Shown in pieces: positions 32,119 to 41,742 of a stretch of 64,000 nucleotides of DNA; the first letter of the stretch is position 1, and each line of letters begins with the position of its first letter. The notes under the pieces are model-generated. The model searched no databases. It saw nothing but the letters and a program-made list of their open reading frames with translations, and was not told the origin of the DNA. The stretch is taken from positions 124,001-188,000 of the forward strand of contig NZ_LLXV01000021.1 in the NCBI RefSeq assembly GCF_001431665.1, written 5' to 3'. The stretch comes from Stenotrophomonas beteli. GTDB taxonomy: Bacteria > Pseudomonadota > Gammaproteobacteria > Xanthomonadales > Xanthomonadaceae. A program made the position numbers and the translations under genes.

Positions 32119-33039
32119 GTGGCCGCCCCCTTGAACGACACGCCCGAACCCGTCGTCTCCGAGCTGATCGACCTGCTCACGCTGGAGCGGCTGGAGGACA
32201 ACCTGTTCCGCGGGCAGAGCCGCGATATCGGCACCAAGTACGTGTTCGGCGGGCAGGTGCTGGGCCAGGCGCTGGCCGCCGCGCAGGCCACGGTCGACAA
32301 CGGCCGCCACGTGCATTCGCTGCACGCCTATTTCCTGCGCGCCGGCAACATCGACCACCCGATCGTCTACGACGTGGACCGCACCCGCGACGGTGGCAGC
32401 TTCTCGGTGCGCCGGGTCACCGCGATCCAGCACGGCAAGGTGATCTTCTTCTGCGCAGCCTCGTTCCAGCAGGCCGAGACCGGCGCCGAGCACCAGCACA
32501 AGATGCCCGAAGTGCCGCAGCCGGAAGACATCGAGCCGAATCGTCCGCTGCCGGCGGAAGTGCTCGAACGCCTGCCGATCAAGGTGCAGCGCTGGCTGTC
32601 GCGCGGTGGCCCGTTCGAGTTCCGCCACGTCTATCCGCGCGACGAACTGAACCCGCCCAAGCGTCCGCCCTACCACCAGGTCTGGCTGCGCCTGAGCGAG
32701 CCGGTCGGCGATGCCCCGGAGCTGCACCAGGCACTGCTGGCGTACGCGTCCGACTTCCACCTGCTGGGCACGGCGACCTTCCCGCACGGCATCAGCTACT
32801 ACCACCCGCACGTGCAGATGGCCTCGCTTGACCACGCGATCTGGTTCCACCGCCCGTTCCGCGCCGACGACTGGCTGCTGTACTCGCTGGACAGCCCCAG
32901 CGCGCAGGATTCGCGCGGGCTGGCCCGTGGCCAGTTCTTTACCCGCAACGGCGTACTGGTGGCCAGCACCGCGCAGGAAGGCCTGATCCGCGTCGTTCCG
33001 GACCAGGTCGCGGCCGCCGCCGTGCCGGCCAAGGAGTAA
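32119..33039 (+). CDS. tesB: acyl-CoA thioesterase II
   Basis: Two fused hot-dog domains in 306 residues. Start at GTG 32119 (MAAPLNDTPEPVV); TTG at 32131 is an alternative. DNLFRGQSRDIG and VFGGQVLGQALAAA are typical TesB N-terminal marks. The catalytic triad residues are in place: Asp in LAYASDFHLLG, the polar residue in MASLDHAIWFHRP, and Gln in STAQEGLIR. It hydrolyses medium- and long-chain acyl-CoA in the cytoplasm. The next gene follows four bases after the stop. Confidence 0.95.
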   Translation: MAAPLNDTPEPVVSELIDLLTLERLEDNLFRGQSRDIGTKYVFGGQVLGQALAAAQATVDNGRHVHSLHAYFLRAGNIDHPIVYDVDRTRDGGSFSVRRVTAIQHGKVIFFCAASFQQAETGAEHQHKMPEVPQPEDIEPNRPLPAEVLERLPIKVQRWLSRGGPFEFRHVYPRDELNPPKRPPYHQVWLRLSEPVGDAPELHQALLAYASDFHLLGTATFPHGISYYHPHVQMASLDHAIWFHRPFRADDWLLYSLDSPSAQDSRGLARGQFFTRNGVLVASTAQEGLIRVVPDQVAAAAVPAKE

Positions 33040-33043
33040 ACCG

Positions 33044-33544
33044 ATGCGCCAGATCTTCAGCAGCCAGCGCGTGGAAACCGTCGAAGGCGTCGCCGAGCTC
33101 CTGCGCGGGCATGGCATCGAGGTCAAGGTGACCAACGGGCGCTCGTACAAGACCCGCCGCCGGGGCCAGTTCAGCTATACCGACCTGGGCAATGCCAGCG
33201 CCTATCCGGCGGTATGGATCGTACGTGCTGACGACCAGCCACGTGCGCGCGAAATCCTGCGCGATGCGCGCCTGCTCGATACCACCCGTCGCGACCATCC
33301 GACCGCCGAATTCGCCTTCCGCGATGCGCCGGAACAGGGCGGCGGCGGCCGCAGCTGGGCCTGGCGCATCCGCATCGCCCTGCTGGTGGTGATCGCCGGG
33401 GTGGCGCTGGTGATCGGCCTGCGCCATCGCGGCGCCCCCGCTCCAGCCGCACCGGCGCAGGCCCCGCAGGCGCAGCCGCAGCAGGCCCCGCAGGCAGCGC
33501 CGGAAGAGGAAGAAGTGCGGGTCCGCATCCAGCCCTCCAAGTAA
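33044..33544 (+). CDS. DUF2007-like single-pass membrane protein
   Basis: A 166-residue protein. The N-terminal 75 residues (MRQIFSSQRVETVEGVAELL, then VWIVRADDQPRAREIL) resemble the DUF2007 fold related to PII-like signal proteins. One membrane helix follows at about residues 108-125 (RIALLVVIAGVALVIGL), then a Pro/Ala/Gln tail ending in EEEEVRVRIQPSK. I recall relatives labelled as pathogenicity-like in Xanthomonas, but the function is unknown. Four bases after tesB, so cotranscribed. Confidence 0.7.
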   Translation: MRQIFSSQRVETVEGVAELLRGHGIEVKVTNGRSYKTRRRGQFSYTDLGNASAYPAVWIVRADDQPRAREILRDARLLDTTRRDHPTAEFAFRDAPEQGGGGRSWAWRIRIALLVVIAGVALVIGLRHRGAPAPAAPAQAPQAQPQQAPQAAPEEEEVRVRIQPSK

Positions 33545-33550
33545 GAGGCG

Positions 33551-33572
33551 GTAGCGCCGGGCCATGCCCGGC
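33551..33572. repeat. SMAG-type REP hairpin
   Basis: GTAGCGCCGGGCCATGCCCGGC: GTAG head and a GCCGGGC/GCCCGGC stem, the second common SMAG subtype. It is 6 bases after the preceding stop codon. Confidence 0.8.
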
Positions 33573-33768
33573 CTGCACAGCGGCCTGGCAGCAGGGCCGC
33601 GACTTCACCGTAACCCGCCAGGATTGGAGCCCCCTTGTTGTTCAAGGGGGCGCGCCAACGGCGCGGGGATGAGGTGGAATGCGCGGACCGCAGATGCATC
33701 AGCATCTGCGGTCACATTGGGCGCTCGGCTCCGTCATGGGACACAATCCCAGCAGGAGAACCGCTGCC

Positions 33769-34986
33769 ATGACAACGTTCGCCGCATCAATCGACCAGAC
33801 CCTGGAAACCGAACTGCCGGCCGCCGCCAGCGGCTGCCAGCACGCCTACGGCCGCATCGTGCTGGCCTGCCAGAACACGGTCACCGCCATCGCCCTGGCC
33901 ATCACCCGCGACCGCCAGGCCAGCGAGGACATCGCCCAGGAAGCGTTCGTGAAAGGCTGGCAGCAGCTGCACCAGCTGCGCAGCTCGACCAGCTTTCTGC
34001 CCTGGCTTCGGCAGATCACCCGCAACCTGGCCCGCGACTGGCTGCGGGCACAACGTGGCCGGCCGCTGACCGGTGAGGCCGCCGAAGTGGCACTGGGCAT
34101 GGCCGCCGACCCGGCGCCGGGCGCGGCCGACCGGCTGCAGCGGGTGGAAGAGGAGATCGCCGCCGAGGACATCATCTCCGCCCTGCCTGCCGACAGCCGC
34201 GAAGTCCTGCTGCTGTACTACCGCGAAGGCCAGCGCTCGCAACAGGTGGCCGATCTGCTCGGGCTCAGCGACGCGGCGGTGCGCAAGCGCCTGTCGCGCG
34301 CCCGCGCGCTGGTGCGCGACGGCCTGCTGCAGCGCTTCGGTGAATTCGCCCGCAGCAGCGCGCCGAGCGCCGCCTTCGCCACCGCCGTGGTGTCGATGGT
34401 GCTGGTGGCCGCGCCCGGCACCGCCAGCGCCGCGATCCTGCTCGGCACCGGCGTCGGCATCGGTGGCAGCAAGCTCGGCCTGGGCGGCGCCAGCGTAGCC
34501 GGTGGTACCGCAATGGGCACCCTGACCGCCACGCTCGGCCAACTGCATGTGCTGCCAGTGGCAAGCTGGGGGGCGATCCTCGCCGGTGTCGCCGGCGGCG
34601 CGATCGGCAGCTACCTTGGTGCACGCTTCCTGATGTCCTATACCGAGACCGAACGCGAACGCGCGCAGGTTCGGCACTTTGTCCGCCTCAACACCGGTAC
34701 AGGCCTGGTCTGGTGCCTGGCGATGCTGCTGGCGGCACTGTTGCAGGCCCCGATCTGGAGCCAGATGCTGCTGCTGGCATTGGGCCTGGGCGTGGTCAAC
34801 TACCAGTGCCTGGTGCCGCTGCAACGGGTGATGGCGCCGATGATCGCGCGCGATTCGGCGCGGCGCGGGCGCCGCGGAACCAACTGGAAATTCGAATCCA
34901 TGTACGGCCGCACCGGCATCATCGGGGCGAACCTGCTGGTGATCGCCCTGGTGGTGTATGTGCTGATGCGCAACGGCCACCTGTAA
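33769..34986 (+). CDS. ECF-type sigma factor fused to a multi-helix membrane domain
   Basis: The ATG at 33769 is chosen for AGGAGAA eight bases before it. Of 405 residues, the first 190 are an ECF sigma factor. Region 2 has DRQASEDIAQEAFVKGW and FLPWLRQITRNLARDWLR. Region 4 has LPADSREVLLLYYREGQ and VADLLGLSDAAVRKRLSRAR. From about residue 200 five or six hydrophobic segments follow: a Gly/Ala-rich stretch to 290, then helices near 315-330, 335-350 and 385-400. No separate anti-sigma gene adjoins it, so the membrane part may hold the sigma domain inactive. That role is inference. Confidence 0.85.
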   Translation: MTTFAASIDQTLETELPAAASGCQHAYGRIVLACQNTVTAIALAITRDRQASEDIAQEAFVKGWQQLHQLRSSTSFLPWLRQITRNLARDWLRAQRGRPLTGEAAEVALGMAADPAPGAADRLQRVEEEIAAEDIISALPADSREVLLLYYREGQRSQQVADLLGLSDAAVRKRLSRARALVRDGLLQRFGEFARSSAPSAAFATAVVSMVLVAAPGTASAAILLGTGVGIGGSKLGLGGASVAGGTAMGTLTATLGQLHVLPVASWGAILAGVAGGAIGSYLGARFLMSYTETERERAQVRHFVRLNTGTGLVWCLAMLLAALLQAPIWSQMLLLALGLGVVNYQCLVPLQRVMAPMIARDSARRGRRGTNWKFESMYGRTGIIGANLLVIALVVYVLMRNGHL

Positions 34987-34990
34987 CCGA

Positions 34991-35015
34991 CAACGCCGGC
35001 ACTGCGCCGGCGTTG
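34991..35015 (+). terminator. terminator-like hairpin after the sigma gene
   Basis: CAACGCCGGC and GCCGGCGTTG arms with a five-base loop; only a weak T-rich tail follows. It lies in a convergent gap before the EF-hand gene's end. Confidence 0.55.
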
Positions 35016-35037
35016 TCTCCGATCACCGCATTGACGC

Positions 35038-35598
35038 TCAGCGCTGCGGCTTCGGTGCGCTGCCGTCACGCGGCCCACCCTGGCGCGGGCCGCCGTGCAT
35101 CGGGCCCTTGGCCGCGTCGAACTCGGCCTTGCTCAGCTGACCATCCTTGTTGGTGTCGGCGGCAGCAAACCACGCATCGCGGTGCTGCTTCATGCGCAGC
35201 TCGCGGTCGGCCTTGTCCAGGTAGCCGTCCTTGTTGAGGTCGAACTGGTCAAAGCGCGCGGCCAGGCGCGGATCGGCCTTGGCTTCCTCGCGGCTGATGC
35301 GGCCGTCCTTGTTGGCATCCAGCTTGGCCCAGCGCTCACCGCCGTGGCCACGGCGACCGTGCTGCCAGCGCGGCAGTTCATCGCGCGAGAGCTTGCCGTC
35401 CTTGTTCTTGTCCAGTTCATCGAACTTCGCCGCCAGGCGCGGGTTGGCAGCGGCTTCGCTGCGGTCGATGACGCCGTCGCCGTTGGTATCCAGCTTGGCC
35501 GGGCGCTGCGCCGGCGTGGTCGGGGCGTCGGCGGCCAGCGCGATACCGGAAGCGGAGGTGCCGAGCAGCAGGGCCAGCAGCAGGGGGGTACGGATCAT
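35038..35598 (-). CDS. exported EF-hand protein with five calcium-binding loops
   Basis: A 186-residue protein with a signal peptide (to about residue 23, ending SGIALAADA). Five EF-hand loops of the D-x-N-x-D-G form are seen: [48 protein letters not shown] and [12 protein letters not shown]. It should bind calcium in the periplasm or outside the cell. The C-terminus is Gly/Pro-rich and basic. Similar proteins are frequent in Xanthomonadaceae; a buffer or sensor role is inferred. Confidence 0.9.
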   Translation of the reverse strand: MIRTPLLLALLLGTSASGIALAADAPTTPAQRPAKLDTNGDGVIDRSEAAANPRLAAKFDELDKNKDGKLSRDELPRWQHGRRGHGGERWAKLDANKDGRISREEAKADPRLAARFDQFDLNKDGYLDKADRELRMKQHRDAWFAAADTNKDGQLSKAEFDAAKGPMHGGPRQGGPRDGSAPKPQR

Positions 35599-35754
35599 GG
35601 GGTCACTCCTGGGGATGGGGATTGCGTCGGGGTGATCACTTCACCCTCGGGGAACAACAACGCCCGGGCGCGGCAACGGTTGACGCCGTTGCCAGTTCCA
35701 TTCATCCGGCGGACAGTCGCCGCCACTGCGACAGGCTGGGGCTATGCTGTGCCC

Positions 35755-36510
35755 ATGGCGATACATGGCGACAGAGACGACGAACTGCGGCTTTTCCAGA
35801 CCGGCGAGCACCCTTGCGGGTACTGGTCGGACCGGGTGGCGCGCGACCTGGTGCTGGACCCCCACGACCGTCGACTGGGCGGCTTGTACCCGCTGGCCCT
35901 GAGCTGGGGCTTCCGCCGCAGCGGCGACCTGGTCTACCGGCCGCATTGCGCGCATTGCCAGGCCTGCGTGGCGGTGCGCATCCCGGTGGCGCGCTTCGCC
36001 CCGGACCGCAGCCAGCGCCGCTGTGCCGCCCGCAATGACGACCTGGAGGTGCGGATCACCGCCGCCACCGCCCGTGACGACCTGTTCGCGCTGTATCACC
36101 GTTATCTCACCCACCGCCACGCCAACGGCGGCATGGACGACCATGGCCCGCACGAGTTCGAGCAGTTCCTGATCGGCAGCTGGTCGCACACCCGCTTCAT
36201 GGAGATGCGCCTGCCCGGCCACGACGGCCAGCCCAGCCAGCTGCTGGGGGTGGCGGTGACCGATGTCACCGAGCACGGCCTGTCGGCGGTCTACACCTTC
36301 TTCGACCCGGAGTACGCCGCGCGCGGGCTGGGTACCTTCGCGATCCTGCAGCAGATCGAATGGGCCCGCCGCGAGGGGCTGCCGCACGTGTATCTGGGCT
36401 ATTGGATCCGTGGCCACCAGAAGATGGACTACAAGCGCCGCTTCCATCCATTGGAGGCGTACGACGGCCGCCGCTGGCACGATTTCGACAACGATCTGGA
36501 CGGGCGCTGA
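35755..36510 (+). CDS. bpt: aspartate/glutamate leucyltransferase
   Basis: A 251-residue protein of the bacterial Bpt group of aminoacyl-tRNA-protein transferases (ATE family). These attach Leu to proteins with N-terminal Asp or Glu and so mark them for the ClpS/ClpAP N-degron pathway. [36 protein letters not shown] with its Cys cluster, and [18 protein letters not shown] are the family signatures. The ATG at 35755 gives the normal length. No other N-degron gene is in the window. Confidence 0.95.
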   Translation: MAIHGDRDDELRLFQTGEHPCGYWSDRVARDLVLDPHDRRLGGLYPLALSWGFRRSGDLVYRPHCAHCQACVAVRIPVARFAPDRSQRRCAARNDDLEVRITAATARDDLFALYHRYLTHRHANGGMDDHGPHEFEQFLIGSWSHTRFMEMRLPGHDGQPSQLLGVAVTDVTEHGLSAVYTFFDPEYAARGLGTFAILQQIEWARREGLPHVYLGYWIRGHQKMDYKRRFHPLEAYDGRRWHDFDNDLDGR

Positions 36511-36548
36511 CAAACCGCTGACACCGGGCCGGGTGCACAATACGGCCC

Positions 36549-37754
36549 ATGAACGCCAAACCCCTGATCCTCGTCCTGGCCCTGCTCTGCGGCGCCACGG
36601 CCCCCGCCTTCGCCAAGTCCCCTGCGATGACCGAAAAGCCGTCCGCTGCGCTGCGCCTGGCCACCTACAACACCTCGCTGTACTCCGATGACGCCGGCGG
36701 CCTGATCAAGGAGCTGGAAGGCGATAGCGAGCACGCGCGCAAGATCGCGGCAGTGCTGCAGCAGGTGCGCCCGGACCTGGTGCTGCTGAATGAGTTCGAC
36801 TTCGACGACGCCCATCGGGCCGCCGACCTGTTCCAGAAGCGCTACCTGGAAGTGGCCCAGCCCGGTGGCGGCAAGCCGCTGCACTTCGCCTACCGCTACC
36901 TGGCGCCGGTCAATACCGGCGTGCCCAGCGGCCTGGACCTGGACAACAACGGCGTGGTCGGTGGCGAAGGCCGCAGCCGTGGCAACGATGCCTGGGGCTA
37001 CGGCCTGCACCCGGGCCAATACGGCATGCTGGTGCTGTCGCGCTACCCGATTGATGAAGCCAAGGTGCGCAGCTTCCAGCGGCTGAAGTGGAGCGCGATG
37101 CCCGGTGCGATCCGCCCGGTTGACCCGCGCACTGGCCAGAGCTTCTACAACGACCATGTGTGGTCGCAGCTGCGGCTGTCGTCGAAGTCGCATTGGGACG
37201 TGCCAGTGAAGACCCCGGCCGGCGTGGTCCACGCGCTGGTCTCGCACCCGACGCCGCCAGTGTTCGACGGCCCGGAAATGCGCAACGCAGCACGCAACCA
37301 CGACGAACTGCGCCTGTGGCAGGAATACCTGTCCAACGGTGACAAGCCGTGGCTGTGCGACGACAAGGGCCAGTGCGGTGGCCTGGCGCAGGGCGCGCGC
37401 TTCGTGATCCTCGGCGACCTCAACAACGACCCGGTCGATGGCGACGGCCGCCATGAGGCAATCGTCGAGCTGATCGAGAACGCCCGCGTGCTGCGCTACC
37501 CCACCCCGCGCAGCGTCGGCGGCGAGCAGACCAGCCTGGCCTATGCGGCCAAGGGCATCGAGCGCAAGGGCGCACCGTTCCACGCCACCGGCGATTTCGG
37601 CCCGAAGTCCGGCACCATGCGCCTGGACTACGTGCTGCCTTCGACCGGTTTCGAGTACGTCGGCAGCGGCATCTTCTGGCCGGCCAATGAAAGCCCGGAA
37701 GCGAAGATCGCCGACGGCAGCGACCACCATCTGGTGTGGGTGGACGTGCGGTAG
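36549..37754 (+). CDS. exported endonuclease/exonuclease/phosphatase-family enzyme
   Basis: A 401-residue protein with a signal peptide (LILVLALLCGATAPAFA). Metal and catalytic residues of the EEP fold are visible: TYNTSLY near the start, VLLNEFDFD, VILGDLNNDP, MRLDYVLP and a terminal SDHHLVWVDV. The fold covers nucleases, phosphatases and sphingomyelinases, and the substrate cannot be read here. Export suggests scavenging of extracellular phosphate or nucleic acid. A strong palindrome (family B) ends the unit. Confidence 0.88.
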   Translation: MNAKPLILVLALLCGATAPAFAKSPAMTEKPSAALRLATYNTSLYSDDAGGLIKELEGDSEHARKIAAVLQQVRPDLVLLNEFDFDDAHRAADLFQKRYLEVAQPGGGKPLHFAYRYLAPVNTGVPSGLDLDNNGVVGGEGRSRGNDAWGYGLHPGQYGMLVLSRYPIDEAKVRSFQRLKWSAMPGAIRPVDPRTGQSFYNDHVWSQLRLSSKSHWDVPVKTPAGVVHALVSHPTPPVFDGPEMRNAARNHDELRLWQEYLSNGDKPWLCDDKGQCGGLAQGARFVILGDLNNDPVDGDGRHEAIVELIENARVLRYPTPRSVGGEQTSLAYAAKGIERKGAPFHATGDFGPKSGTMRLDYVLPSTGFEYVGSGIFWPANESPEAKIADGSDHHLVWVDVR

Positions 37755-37768
37755 AGTCGACTGCCCCG

Positions 37769-37833
37769 AAAAGGGGACGGAGGGGATTAAGTCGTTTGTG
37801 CCACAAACGACTTAATCCCCTCCGTCCCCTTTT
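37769..37833. repeat. palindromic repeat, family B, acting as a bidirectional terminator
   Basis: 32-base arms (37769-37800 and 37802-37833) around one unpaired base, starting AAAAGGGGACGG and ending in its complement with T5. It lies between two convergent genes (the phosphatase-fold gene and purT). Arms match those at 13987-14062 over 27 bases. Confidence 0.9.
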
Positions 37834-37837
37834 TGCT

Positions 37838-39025
37838 TTACGGGCGCAGTTCGACGCCGATGGCGTCGGCGGCACCACGTGCGATGGCGCGGGCTTCGTC
37901 GATGGTCTCGGCGCGCGCCAAGGTCACGCCCACGCGGCGGTGGCCATGCACGCTCGGCTTGCCGAACAGGCGCACGGCGGTATCCGGCACCTGCAGCGCG
38001 GCGGCGACGTTGTTGAAGTACGGCACGCCCTCGCCATGTGCCAGCAGCGCACACGACGCCGACGGACCGCTCTGGCGGATCACCGGGATCGGCAGGCCGA
38101 GGATGGCGCGCGCGTGCAGCGCGAACTCGCTCAGTTCCTGCGATACCAGCGTCACCAGGCCGGTGTCGTGCGGGCGCGGCGACACTTCACTGAACCACAC
38201 TTCGTCGCCCTTCACGAACAGCTCGACACCGAACAGGCCCCAGCCACCGAGGTCGTCGGTGATCGCGCGCGAAATCTCTTCGGCACGCGCCAATGCCGCA
38301 CTCGACATCGGCTGCGGCTGCCAGCTTTCGCGGTAATCACCATCCTTCTGCAGATGGCCGATCGGTGCACAGAACGAGGTGCCGCCGGCATGGCGCACGG
38401 TCAGCAGGGTGATCTCGTAATCGAAGTCGATGAAGCCTTCGACGATGCAGCGACCGGCACCGGCGCGGCCACCGGTCTGCGCATACTCCCAGGCGGCCGC
38501 GATATCCGCCTCGCTGCGCAGCGTGCTCTGGCCCTTGCCCGAGGACGACATCACCGGCTTGACCACGCACGGCAGGCCGATGGCGGCCACGGCGGCACGG
38601 TACTCGGCCTCGGTATCGACGAAGCGGTACGGCGAAGTCGGCAGGCCCAGGGTTTCGGCGGCCAGGCGGCGGATGCCTTCGCGGTCCATGGTCAGGCGCG
38701 CAGCGCGTGCGGTCGGGATCACCCGCAGGCCCTGCTCCTGTTCCAGCTGGACCAGGGTCTCGGTATGGATCGCCTCGATTTCCGGCACCACCAGGTGCGG
38801 CTGCTCCTGCGCGATCAGCGCACGCAGCGCCATCGCGTCGAGCATGTCGATCACGTGCGAGCGGTGCGCGACCTGCATGGCCGGGGCGTCGGCATAGCGG
38901 TCGGCGGCGATCACCTCCACGCCCAGCCGCTGCAGCTCGATGGCCACCTCCTTGCCGAGTTCGCCCGAGCCCAGCAGCAGCACGCGGGTCGCGGAAGGAG
39001 ACAACGGGGTTCCAAGCTTGGCCAT
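37838..39025 (-). CDS. purT: formate-dependent GAR transformylase
   Basis: A 395-residue ATP-grasp enzyme that makes formyl-GAR from GAR, formate and ATP in purine synthesis. The ATG at 39025 ([15 protein letters not shown]) gives the family length; the frame to 39118 is not needed. [38 protein letters not shown] and [26 protein letters not shown] (given in parts) are PurT marks, the last holding metal-binding Glu residues. Confidence 0.97.
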   Translation of the reverse strand: MAKLGTPLSPSATRVLLLGSGELGKEVAIELQRLGVEVIAADRYADAPAMQVAHRSHVIDMLDAMALRALIAQEQPHLVVPEIEAIHTETLVQLEQEQGLRVIPTARAARLTMDREGIRRLAAETLGLPTSPYRFVDTEAEYRAAVAAIGLPCVVKPVMSSSGKGQSTLRSEADIAAAWEYAQTGGRAGAGRCIVEGFIDFDYEITLLTVRHAGGTSFCAPIGHLQKDGDYRESWQPQPMSSAALARAEEISRAITDDLGGWGLFGVELFVKGDEVWFSEVSPRPHDTGLVTLVSQELSEFALHARAILGLPIPVIRQSGPSASCALLAHGEGVPYFNNVAAALQVPDTAVRLFGKPSVHGHRRVGVTLARAETIDEARAIARGAADAIGVELRP

Positions 39026-39119
39026 GACGGTTCCAGCAGCGAAGTGAAGACGGGTGGGCATTCTAGCCGGTCCGGCCTCCGCCCCCGGCCCGTATCGTCC
39101 GACGAACGGTCGCCACATC

Positions 39120-39137
39120 TGATATCACTTTGATATC
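39120..39137 (+). promoter_or_regulatory. double TGATATC site upstream of the SPFH operon
   Basis: TGATATC occurs at 39120-39126 and again at 39131-39137, 11 bases apart, so both face the same side of the helix. Each holds the palindrome GATATC. The AT-rich block stands out against the GC-rich surroundings, 31 bases before the operon's first ATG. It may be an operator or include a promoter. Confidence 0.5.
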
Positions 39138-39167
39138 TTTCAATCGAACCCTCAAGGACGTACCGCC

Positions 39168-40049
39168 ATGAAAGAGAAGTCGCTTGCCTCCCTCAACGGC
39201 CTGGGCACCCTGGCCGGATCCCTGCTGGCCGCTCTGGCCGGCGCAGCGCTGTTCGTGCTGGGAGTGGCGGCCAAGGCCAGCACCGGCGCGCCGAACCTGC
39301 TGATGATGCTGGCCGGCGTGCTGGTGATCGTCGCTGCGGTCTTCATCCTGGCCGGTCTGTACACCATCCAGCCCAACCAGGCCGCCGTGCTGAGCCTGTT
39401 CGGCAAGTACGTGGGCACGGTCAAGGACAACGGCCTGCGCTGGAACAACCCCTTCTATGCCAAGCGCCGGGTCAGCCAGCGCGTGCGCAACTTCGAAAGT
39501 GGCAAGCTGAAGGTCAACGAGCTGGACGGCAGCCCCATCGAGATCGCCGCAGTGATCGTCTGGCAGGTGGTCGACGCCTCCGAAGCGGTCTACAACGTGG
39601 ATGACTACGAGAGTTTCGTGCACATCCAGTCCGAGTCGGCACTGCGCGCGATGGCCACCAGCTATCCCTACGACCAGCACGAAGACGGCCAGCTGGCCCT
39701 GCGCAGCCACGCCAGCGAGATCTCCCAGCACCTGAAGAACGAGCTGGCCGAGCGCCTGGCCGATGCCGGCGTGCAGGTGCTCGATGCCCGCATCAGCCAC
39801 CTGGCCTACGCCGCCGAAATTGCCCAGGCGATGCTGCAGCGCCAGCAGGCCAATGCGGTGATCGCCGCGCGCACGCGCATCGTCGCCGGCGCCGTGGGCA
39901 TGGTCGAAATGGCCCTGGCCGAACTGCAGAAGAACGGCGTGGTGCAGCTGGACGAAGAGCGCAAGGCGCACATGGTCAGCAACCTGCTGACCGTGCTGTG
40001 CTCCGATCGCGGCACCCAGCCGATCGTCAACGCCGGTTCGCTGTACTGA
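39168..40049 (+). CDS. SPFH/band 7 membrane protein
   Basis: A 293-residue protein with AAGGACG before its ATG. Two hydrophobic segments lie at the N-terminus (about residues 13-35 and 44-65). The SPFH domain follows ([53 protein letters not shown]). The C-terminal helical region contains [20 protein letters not shown], as in stomatin- and prohibitin-like proteins. These form membrane-bound cages or rings that organise membrane proteases and domains. It leads six closely packed genes. Confidence 0.93.
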   Translation: MKEKSLASLNGLGTLAGSLLAALAGAALFVLGVAAKASTGAPNLLMMLAGVLVIVAAVFILAGLYTIQPNQAAVLSLFGKYVGTVKDNGLRWNNPFYAKRRVSQRVRNFESGKLKVNELDGSPIEIAAVIVWQVVDASEAVYNVDDYESFVHIQSESALRAMATSYPYDQHEDGQLALRSHASEISQHLKNELAERLADAGVQVLDARISHLAYAAEIAQAMLQRQQANAVIAARTRIVAGAVGMVEMALAELQKNGVVQLDEERKAHMVSNLLTVLCSDRGTQPIVNAGSLY

Positions 40050-40094
40050 GCCATCCTCGCAACGGGGTGCCCCACCGCCCCGCCAGGAGTTTTC

Positions 40095-40274
40095 ATGAGT
40101 GAGAAGAAAGCCTATCCGCTGCGCATCAATGCCGAGGTCCTGGCCGCGGCACAGCGCTGGGCTGACGACGAGCTGCGCAGCCTCAACGCACAGATCGAAT
40201 ACGTACTGCGCGACGCACTGCGCAAGGCAGGACGCCTGCCGAAACCCAGGCCATCAACCGAGGACAAGGAATGA
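40095..40274 (+). CDS. small Arc-like (ribbon-helix-helix) protein
   Basis: A 59-residue protein starting at the ATG at 40095. It reads [20 protein letters not shown], then [16 protein letters not shown] short strand (AYPLRI) followed by two helices is the pattern of Arc/MetJ-type DNA-binding proteins and of some antitoxins. The stop overlaps the next start (ATGA). It may control this operon, for instance through the TGATATC pair upstream; this is inference. Confidence 0.8.
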   Translation: MSEKKAYPLRINAEVLAAAQRWADDELRSLNAQIEYVLRDALRKAGRLPKPRPSTEDKE

Positions 40275-40450
40275 GCACGCGTTGGAGCTACCAGACTGTT
40301 GAAGTGAAGACCACGATGATGGGCGTCCTCAAGGCCGAGGACATCCAGAGCGAGCTGACCCGCCAGGGCACACTCGGCTGGGAGCTGGTCAACATCATCA
40401 TTCCGGCGCCGATGCGCCCGGCCATGCTGGTCTTCAAGAAGGAGCAGTAG
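40271..40450 (+). CDS. small DUF4177-like protein
   Basis: A 59-residue protein. The sequence ([30 protein letters not shown]) has the Y-E/K-V...GWELV...FK pattern of DUF4177, a small single-domain family of unknown role often found beside membrane or signalling genes. It overlaps the Arc-like gene and ends two bases before the hydrolase start. Confidence 0.8.
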   Translation: MSTRWSYQTVEVKTTMMGVLKAEDIQSELTRQGTLGWELVNIIIPAPMRPAMLVFKKEQ

Positions 40451-40452
40451 CC

Positions 40453-41742
40453 ATGTCCGTGCACCGCCGAGCACTGATGCTGTCACTGGCCCTGCTCACC
40501 GGCCCTGCCCTGGCCGCCGAGCCCCAGCAGGTCGCCAACCAGTTGCTGGATCACCTTCAGGCCGGCCAGATTGCCGATGCCGAAGCGATGCTGACCGCGC
40601 AGATGGCCCAGGCCGTACCCGCCGACAGGCTCGGCGTGCTGTGGACGTCGCTGGGCGCCCTGCAGCAGCGGGGGGCCGCTGAAGTGAGCACGCAGCAGGG
40701 CATGCACCTGGTGGTGGTGCCGCTGCAGTTCGCCAGCGGCCGGGTCGTCGCGCAGGTCGCGGTGGATGCGCAGGACAAGGTGGCCGGCCTGATGCTGCGC
40801 CCGGCCCCGGCCGCCAAGGCAGCGCCACCGCCCGCCGATGCGGACTATGGCGAGCGCGACTTCAGCGTGCCGCAGGCGCGCGGCGCACTGCCGGGCACAC
40901 TGGCGCTGCCCAAGGGCAAGGGCCCGTTCCCGGCGGTGGTTCTTGTGCATGGCTCGGGACCGCAGGACCGTGATGAGACCATCGGCGGCAACCGCCCGTT
41001 CCTGGATATCGCCCGTGGCCTGGCCAGCCAGGGCATCGCCGTGCTGCGTTACGACAAGCGCACCTTCGCCCGCCCGCAGGATTTCCAGGGCGGCAGGTTC
41101 ACCGTTGACGACGAAACCACTGACGACGCCGTGGCCGCGTTGACCGCACTGGCCGCCGACCCACGCATCGACGGGCGCCGCGTATTCGTACTTGGCCACA
41201 GCCAGGGCGGCATGCTCGCCCCGCGCATTGCCCGGCACTGGCCGCAGGTGCGGGGCGCGATCCTGTGGGCGGCGCCTGCACGCACGCTGCTGGACCTGCT
41301 GCCGGAACAGAACCGCTACCTGCTGGGCCTGGACGGCGGCATCAATGCATCCGAGCAGGCCTTTCTGGATACGCTCGACAGGCAGATCGCCGCCGCGCGG
41401 GGCAGCGCGCCGGTGGCCGCCAGCGAGCTGCCGCTGGGGGTGCCGCAGTCGTTCTGGAAGAGTGTTGAAGCCGTTGATGCGCGCGCCGATGCACAGGCAC
41501 TGCGCACGCCTCTGCTGATGCTGCACGGCGGCCGTGACTTCCAGGTGCCCGACACCGACTGGGTGCTGTGGCAGAAGGCGCTGGCCACCCGCAATGACGT
41601 GCAGTGGCTGGCGTATCCGGCCCTGAACCATATCGGCATTGCCGGTAATGGCCCCAGCTCGTTGCAGGAGTACGCGCAAACGGGCCATGTCGATGCGACG
41701 CTGATCGACGGCGTGGCTGCCTGGATAAAGGCACAGCGATGA
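40453..41742 (+). CDS. exported alpha/beta hydrolase with N-terminal DUF3887-like domain
   Basis: A 429-residue protein with a signal peptide (to about residue 21, ALAAEP). A DUF3887-like domain covers about 25-110 and the hydrolase about 130-429. VVLVHGSGPQDRDE forms the oxyanion region, LGHSQGGM holds the nucleophile Ser, and LHGGRDFQVPDTD and the late LNHIG supply Asp and His. Such proteins are periplasmic esterases or peptidases with unknown substrates. Two bases after the DUF4177 gene. Confidence 0.88.
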   Translation: MSVHRRALMLSLALLTGPALAAEPQQVANQLLDHLQAGQIADAEAMLTAQMAQAVPADRLGVLWTSLGALQQRGAAEVSTQQGMHLVVVPLQFASGRVVAQVAVDAQDKVAGLMLRPAPAAKAAPPPADADYGERDFSVPQARGALPGTLALPKGKGPFPAVVLVHGSGPQDRDETIGGNRPFLDIARGLASQGIAVLRYDKRTFARPQDFQGGRFTVDDETTDDAVAALTALAADPRIDGRRVFVLGHSQGGMLAPRIARHWPQVRGAILWAAPARTLLDLLPEQNRYLLGLDGGINASEQAFLDTLDRQIAAARGSAPVAASELPLGVPQSFWKSVEAVDARADAQALRTPLLMLHGGRDFQVPDTDWVLWQKALATRNDVQWLAYPALNHIGIAGNGPSSLQEYAQTGHVDATLIDGVAAWIKAQR

